10,311 nt of DNA from Cycloclasticus sp. (GTDB lineage Bacteria; Pseudomonadota; Gammaproteobacteria; Methylococcales; Cycloclasticaceae): contig JAGPVU010000080.1 of assembly GCA_018066825.1 (NCBI GenBank), positions 1 to 10,311 on the forward strand, given 5' to 3'. Positions 6,761 to 10,311 of this stretch are shown piece after piece. The notes beneath the pieces are model-generated. The model made no database searches and was not told the DNA's origin. It worked only from the letters and a program-made list of their open reading frames with translations. The translations under genes were made by a program, and so were the position numbers. Every line of letters starts with the position of its first letter. The stretch's first letter is position 1.

Positions 6761-6787
6761 CTATCGGCCACCATGCAAACAAGTTTA
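6761..6787 (-). promoter_or_regulatory. Sigma-28 (FliA) promoter for cheY and the genes after it
   Basis: On the minus strand TAAACTTG (6787-6780) is followed by an 11-base spacer and GCCGATAG (6768-6761). Compared with the FliA consensus TAAAGTTT-N11-GCCGATAA, 6 of 8 bases match at -35 and 7 of 8 at -10, with exact spacing. Transcription would start near 6754, leaving a short leader before cheY. The site lies in the 96-base gap between fliA and cheY. An exact TAAAGTTT also lies a little upstream (6811-6804), but its -10 partner at the right spacing (TTGGCTAA) is poor. Confidence 0.75.
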
Positions 6788-6826
6788 GCCAATATTTTGA
6801 AAAAAACTTTACTTAAACTATATTTT

Positions 6827-7540
6827 TTATTCAGAGGGGGCAAAATCAAGTAATCTTGACTTTAAACGAAGCATTGCTTGATTGTTTATTTGGCAAACGC
6901 GAGACTCGCTGACACCTAAAACCTTACCAATTTCTTTAAGGTTTAATTCGTCATCATAATAAAGCGATACAACCATCCGCTCACGTTCCGGCAAGCTTGA
7001 AATAGCATCGACTAAAGTTGACTTAAAATCCTGATTACTGAGATTATCTACTATATTTTCCGACGAGCTCTGTCCATCTTCATCATCTATCTCATCGGTA
7101 CTGAACAACCTGCAACAGCTACTGTCTTGCAATATTTTATGATACTCATCAAGGGTAACCTCGAGCAACTCAGCAATTTCTGTATCACGGGCATCTCGGC
7201 CTGTCGCTTGTTCAATTTCCCGCATCACTTTGGCAATATCGCGCGCTTTTCTATGTACTGAGCGTGGCGTCCAATCAGTGCGCCTCACGTCATCTAACAT
7301 CGCGCCCCGTATACGAATCCCCGCATAGGTAGCAAAACTTGCACCGTGTGTGTCGCTAAAGTTACTTGAGGCTTCTAGTAGTCCTAACATCCCCGATTGA
7401 ATCAGATCTTCAACCAACACAGTATCGGGTAACCGAGCCAGTAGATGGTAGGCAATGCGCTTTACAAGTGGCGCATGCGTAGCAACCAGTTCCCCGGCAC
7501 TTTTTGCCTGTAGGTTGGTATACATCGCAATGCCGTTCAC
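6827..7540 (-). CDS. fliA: FliA, flagellar sigma factor sigma-28
   Basis: A 237-residue sigma-70-family factor of the FliA type, which directs RNA polymerase to late flagellar and chemotaxis promoters. Region 2 spans about 23-95 (HAPLVKRIAYHLLARLP, VEDLIQSGMLGLLEA, FATYAGIRIRGAMLDDVRR, DWTPRSVHR), region 3 about 96-137, and region 4 about 178-231. A helix-turn-helix lies in LKEIGKVLGVSESRVCQINNQA. The GTG start overlaps the fleN stop (GTGA) and has an AGGAG 10 bases upstream inside fleN. An ATG five codons later (7525) has a weaker site. The coupling to fleN fits the known order flhF-fleN-fliA. In other bacteria FliA is held in check by FlgM, which is not in this window. A FliA-type promoter stands immediately downstream, before cheY. 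Confidence 0.97.
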   Translation of the reverse strand: MNGIAMYTNLQAKSAGELVATHAPLVKRIAYHLLARLPDTVLVEDLIQSGMLGLLEASSNFSDTHGASFATYAGIRIRGAMLDDVRRTDWTPRSVHRKARDIAKVMREIEQATGRDARDTEIAELLEVTLDEYHKILQDSSCCRLFSTDEIDDEDGQSSSENIVDNLSNQDFKSTLVDAISSLPERERMVVSLYYDDELNLKEIGKVLGVSESRVCQINNQAMLRLKSRLLDFAPSE

Positions 7541-8415
7541 CCGGTAGACTCTCCTAATTGACTAGATTGTATGAGTCGTTCAACAAAAAACTCTAAATAG
7601 CCACCCGCACCACGTTGTATCGGCCAGTTATCAATCGTTTTTGCCAACCCTTTAATCGCTTGTGAGGCTGGACTATTGGGCATTAACTCTACCACGGCTT
7701 GCTGTTTTTGCACCGATTTACGCAGACTTTTATCGAACGGCACCGCACCGGTAAAATATAAGGCGACATCTAGGTATTGATCCGTGACTTTACATAGTTT
7801 CGAATACAGCGTTTTACCGTGCTGTAACGATTCCACCATATTAGTAATAATGTGGAATCGATTTAACCCATGGTCTCGATTTAATAATTTTATAAGCGCA
7901 TACGCGTCTGTTAATGATGTAGGCTCATCGCAAACAACGATTAACACTTCTTGGCAAGCCCGTGCAAAATTAATGACGCCCCCATGAATACCCGCTGCTG
8001 TATCGACTAATAAAATATCAATATCGTGCTCGAATTCACTGAACGCATTGATGATTCCCGCTTGTTCCATCGTGCCAATTTCTGCCATATGCTGGACACC
8101 AGAAGAGGCAGGAACTACTTTTAATCCATGCGGCCCTTCTACCACAATCTCGGCCAATGATTTTTCACCACTGAGCACATGCGTTAAATTATAGCTAGGG
8201 TGTAAACCCAATAAGATATCCACATTGGCCAAACCCATATCGGCATCTAGCAACGCCACCTTGCGACCTAATTTACATAAAGAGACGCCCAGATTAACGG
8301 ACAAGTTGGTTTTGCCCACCCCACCTTTGCCGCTGGCAATAGCAATTACCCTTACCGGTTTATTGTTTGTCATTCTTCGTATTCCAGATGCTTGATCTAA
8401 TCCTTCTTTAAACAT
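7537..8415 (-). CDS. fleN: FleN/FlhG, MinD-type ATPase controlling flagellar number
   Basis: A MinD/ParA-family ATPase that limits polar flagella, works with FlhF and, in Pseudomonas, restrains the master regulator FleQ. With the start at 8415 it has 292 residues. Features in order are an N-terminal LDQASGIRR segment (residues 6-14; in FlhG the DQA motif stimulates FlhF GTPase activity), deviant Walker A SGKGGVGKTN (28-37), LLDADMGLANVD (55-66), Walker B ILLVDTAAG (134-142), CDEPTSLTDAYALIKLL (162-178), and a C-terminal LEFFVERL amphipathic membrane-targeting helix (about 274-281). Three in-frame ATGs compete: 8436, 8421 and 8415. None has a good Shine-Dalgarno sequence. I chose 8415 because it gives MFKEGLDQASG, like Vibrio FlhG, and an 8-base overlap with the flhF stop. 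Confidence 0.96.
   Translation of the reverse strand: MFKEGLDQASGIRRMTNNKPVRVIAIASGKGGVGKTNLSVNLGVSLCKLGRKVALLDADMGLANVDILLGLHPSYNLTHVLSGEKSLAEIVVEGPHGLKVVPASSGVQHMAEIGTMEQAGIINAFSEFEHDIDILLVDTAAGIHGGVINFARACQEVLIVVCDEPTSLTDAYALIKLLNRDHGLNRFHIITNMVESLQHGKTLYSKLCKVTDQYLDVALYFTGAVPFDKSLRKSVQKQQAVVELMPNSPASQAIKGLAKTIDNWPIQRGAGGYLEFFVERLIQSSQLGESTG
7551..7555 (-). promoter_or_regulatory. Ribosome binding site that supports the GTG start of fliA
   Basis: AGGAG on the minus strand lies 10 bases before the GTG at 7540, within the last codons of fleN. Confidence 0.5.
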
Positions 8416-9712
8416 TCGCATGTGACGACGACCCATCTAACAGCACAGACAAGGCGATATCATCGTCATCCGCTAAGGCTGTGGGTTCAATGAATTTTGC
8501 CATTAACTCTTTTGCCGATGGGTAATGTAGATCTTCCGGAACACGTTGTCCATCGGTCACAAAGTGCAGCGGCAACCGCTGTTCAATAATGGCAGATAAA
8601 GCACTACCAGGGCAATCAGTTTCATCTAATTTACTTAAAATACAGCCCACTGGTTTCGCATCAGCAAAGGTATTCATTACTTCGCGCATGGCTCTTGCTT
8701 CGGTGGTTGCGGAAATAACCAAATAATTATCAATATTAAATTGTTCTTGTTGCAATAAGCCGAACTGTTCCGTCATGCGGACGTCTCGTTGCCCCATCCC
8801 TGCGGTATCAATTAACACCAACTTTTTATCAATAAAGTCCGTCAACGCCTCATGAAAGTCCTCTTTTGTTGAGGCAACGCGCATAGGAACACCTAAAATC
8901 CTAGCGAAATTACTCAATTGCTCATGCGCGCCAATTCTAAAGTTATCTGTAGTAATTAGCGCAATACTGTCTGCTCCATGGCGCATTCTATACCGAGCAG
9001 CTAATTTGGCTATGGTGGTTGTTTTACCGACGCCCGTCGGCCCAACCAAGGCCACCAAACCACCCTCATCTAAGATTTTATTATCCATAATCGGTAACGA
9101 TTGCGCCGTCACCTGCAAGCACTCAAGCCACGCATCCTCTAACTCACTGTCGACAACAATTGTTTCCGCCAACTTAAGGCTCAGTTTTTTTGAAAAGCCC
9201 GTGTCTAATAAGCGCCGTATTACATCAATTCGCACTGGGTTTTGCTGCGTTTTATCAGCCCAAGATAGCTCGTTCAACTGGGTTCTGAATTCGTGGCGCA
9301 TCATATCCAATTCGTGTTTTACGGCTTTTATTGCAGGGTCTTCAAACCATTGTGCTTTTTTAGCGACCGCTGGCCTTGTCTTTAACGTTGGATTTTTTAC
9401 TTCTAAGACTTCGCTAGGGCGCTTCTTTTCAGCAGGTCGGTAATCGTCACGGTAGGATTGTTGGGGGGGTTCATTCCAATCTATCGACACCCGGTCCTTC
9501 TTCAGCTGTTGTTCAAGGCGCTTGGTTAATAAATCTTCTTGCTTATCCGCAGCATCGCGTACCGCTCGTTCATCGTAATCTTTTGCCGCAACAACTTCTA
9601 CACCGTTATCAACACTGGTATTAGAAAGAATAACGGCATCCACCCCCAATTCCTCTTTTACCAGCCTAAGCGCTTCGCGCATATCTGGCGCAAAAAATCG
9701 TTTAATTTTCAT
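8408..9712 (-). CDS. flhF: FlhF, SRP-type GTPase for flagellar placement
   Basis: A 434-residue FlhF. The short N-terminal part (1-45, MKIKRFFAPDMREALRLVKEELG) is characteristic. A charged, poorly conserved B region (about 50-155) leads to the SRP54-type N domain (about 160-210) and the G domain: G1 VGPTGVGKTT (223-232), TTDNFRIGAHEQL (254-266), G3 DTAGMGQRD (302-310) and G4 SKLDE (360-364). FlhF recruits the first flagellar components to the cell pole, and its GTPase activity is stimulated by FlhG. The ATG at 9712 has GAGGT 8 bases upstream. The gene ends inside the start of fleN, so the partners are probably made together. The C-terminal tail ADDDDIALSVLLDG is acidic. It is separated from flhA by 77 bases. 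Confidence 0.97.
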   Translation of the reverse strand: MKIKRFFAPDMREALRLVKEELGVDAVILSNTSVDNGVEVVAAKDYDERAVRDAADKQEDLLTKRLEQQLKKDRVSIDWNEPPQQSYRDDYRPAEKKRPSEVLEVKNPTLKTRPAVAKKAQWFEDPAIKAVKHELDMMRHEFRTQLNELSWADKTQQNPVRIDVIRRLLDTGFSKKLSLKLAETIVVDSELEDAWLECLQVTAQSLPIMDNKILDEGGLVALVGPTGVGKTTTIAKLAARYRMRHGADSIALITTDNFRIGAHEQLSNFARILGVPMRVASTKEDFHEALTDFIDKKLVLIDTAGMGQRDVRMTEQFGLLQQEQFNIDNYLVISATTEARAMREVMNTFADAKPVGCILSKLDETDCPGSALSAIIEQRLPLHFVTDGQRVPEDLHYPSAKELMAKFIEPTALADDDDIALSVLLDGSSSHANV

Positions 9713-9789
9713 TACGTATTACCTCGTAAAGTATAAAGCCCCTAAAGGGGATTGTTTGTTCAGTTGCCATCACATTATTAGCGTTAGAC
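9713..9789 (-). other. flhA-flhF intergenic gap with a short hairpin
   Basis: The 77-base gap contains the flhF Shine-Dalgarno sequence (GAGGT, 9721-9725) and a small perfect inverted repeat CCCC-TTTA-GGGG (9739-9750) followed on the minus strand by CTTTATAC. A 4-bp GC stem with no proper U tract is too weak to call a terminator. I see no convincing sigma-28 or sigma-54 promoter here, so flhF is probably read through from flhA or from a promoter I cannot recognise. Confidence 0.3.
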
Positions 9790-10311
9790 TTAACCATTTG
9801 GCCCAACACTTCCAACGACTCTTACTTGCCTGTCTTCTGGGATTTCGTTGTAGGACAATACATTCAGGTTGCTGATTGAGTGACGTACAAAGCGCGCCAG
9901 CCACGGTCTTAAAAATGACGACACCAGTAATACGGCGCTTTTACCTTCCATTTCTAATTTCTGCGTACTTTCTTGTAATGCATTAATCATTCTTTCAGCG
10001 AGTCCTGGTTCAAGTCCGGCGCTACCATCTACTGACGCCTGCAAACTTTGTTGCAATAAGCGTTCCAAATCCGGATCTAGCGTAATTACAGAAAGTTCAC
10101 TGTCTAAGCCACTGATTTTCTGAACTATTGATCGACCTAATGCAACGCGAACCGCCGCCGTTAATGCGCCAGTTTCTTGACTCACCCGACCATGTTCAAT
10201 TAATGTTTCTGCCACCGTACGCATATCCCGCACCGGAATATTTTCTTGCAGCAAGTTTTGCAACACTTTAACGACTGAGCCAAGCGGTAACGTCTCCGGT
10301 ACTAAATCTTC
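9790..10311 (-). CDS. flhA: FlhA, flagellar export gate protein, C-terminal part only
   Basis: The last 173 codons of flhA; the gene enters from the right edge in frame at 10311 (EDLVPETLPLGSVVKVLQ...). FlhA is the large integral membrane component of the flagellar type III export gate. The visible part belongs to its cytoplasmic C-terminal domain, which docks export substrates and chaperones. Family landmarks are the VLQNLLQENIPVRDMRTVAETL helix, VRVALGRSIVQ, a variable acidic stretch, SSFLRPWLARFVRH and the terminal NVLSYNEIP. The transmembrane half and the true start lie outside the window. The GTG at 10266 is internal (Val in VLQNLL) and is not the start. In this gene order flhA normally precedes flhF, as here. 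Confidence 0.96.
   Translation of the reverse strand, partial: EDLVPETLPLGSVVKVLQNLLQENIPVRDMRTVAETLIEHGRVSQETGALTAAVRVALGRSIVQKISGLDSELSVITLDPDLERLLQQSLQASVDGSAGLEPGLAERMINALQESTQKLEMEGKSAVLLVSSFLRPWLARFVRHSISNLNVLSYNEIPEDRQVRVVGSVGPNG

Noticed and set aside
8237..8244. GCCGATAT inside fleN as another sigma-28 -10 element.
   Set aside because: It encodes the conserved LDADMGLA segment and has no -35 match at the right spacing.
9006..9443. Open frame of 145 codons on the plus strand.
   Set aside because: It is antisense to the well-supported flhF G domain and linker and shows no family motif.
9739..9750. CCCC-TTTA-GGGG inverted repeat between flhA and flhF as an intrinsic terminator.
   Set aside because: The stem is only 4 bp and lacks a run of T after it, so termination is not supported; it is kept only as part of the gap description.
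9713..9789. A sigma-54 promoter before flhF, suggested by TGGCAACTG on the minus strand.
   Set aside because: No TTGC-type -12 element lies at the required distance after the TGGC.

Overview
The window is a slice of a polar-flagellum and chemotaxis gene cluster from a gammaproteobacterium. Every supported gene lies on the minus strand, so transcription runs from the right edge to the left edge. The gene order flhA - flhF - fleN/flhG - fliA - cheY - cheZ - cheA - cheB - motC - motD - parC (soj-like) - parP (CheW-like) is the classic arrangement of Pseudomonas, Vibrio, Shewanella and related marine gammaproteobacteria. The moderately AT-leaning sequence and the mix of Pseudomonas-like (MotCD) and Vibrio-like (FlhG with a DQASG motif, CheY with a LDKNMKI start) features suggest a marine lineage such as Cellvibrionales or Alteromonadales. 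The genus cannot be fixed from this sequence.

Right part (about 6827-10311): the end of the export-gate protein FlhA, then FlhF (SRP-type GTPase that places the flagellum at the pole), FleN/FlhG (MinD-type ATPase that limits flagellar number) and FliA (sigma-28). FlhF, FlhG and FliA overlap one another and are probably translationally coupled.

Middle (about 2817-6787): a well-formed sigma-28 promoter sits between fliA and cheY. FliA therefore probably drives the chemotaxis genes encoded just downstream of it: CheY (response regulator), CheZ (CheY-P phosphatase), CheA (histidine kinase) and CheB (methylesterase). Two features are unusual. CheB is only the catalytic domain, with no receiver and no room for one. 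CheA has no evident P2 domain and instead carries two tandem acidic peptides that resemble the CheY-binding N-terminus of FliM.

Left part (1-2815): the MotC/MotD stator pair, then ParC (ParA-type ATPase) and the N-terminus of ParP, the proteins that hold chemoreceptor arrays at the flagellated pole. The visible ParP fragment runs into at least seven nearly identical 15-bp units that encode an RIEAE pentapeptide repeat and continue past the left edge.

Together these genes build, place, power and steer a polar flagellum. Two different ParA/MinD-family ATPases (FlhG and ParC) position the flagellum and the signalling array respectively. Intergenic gaps are all under 100 bases. I saw no RNA gene, mobile element or CRISPR array.
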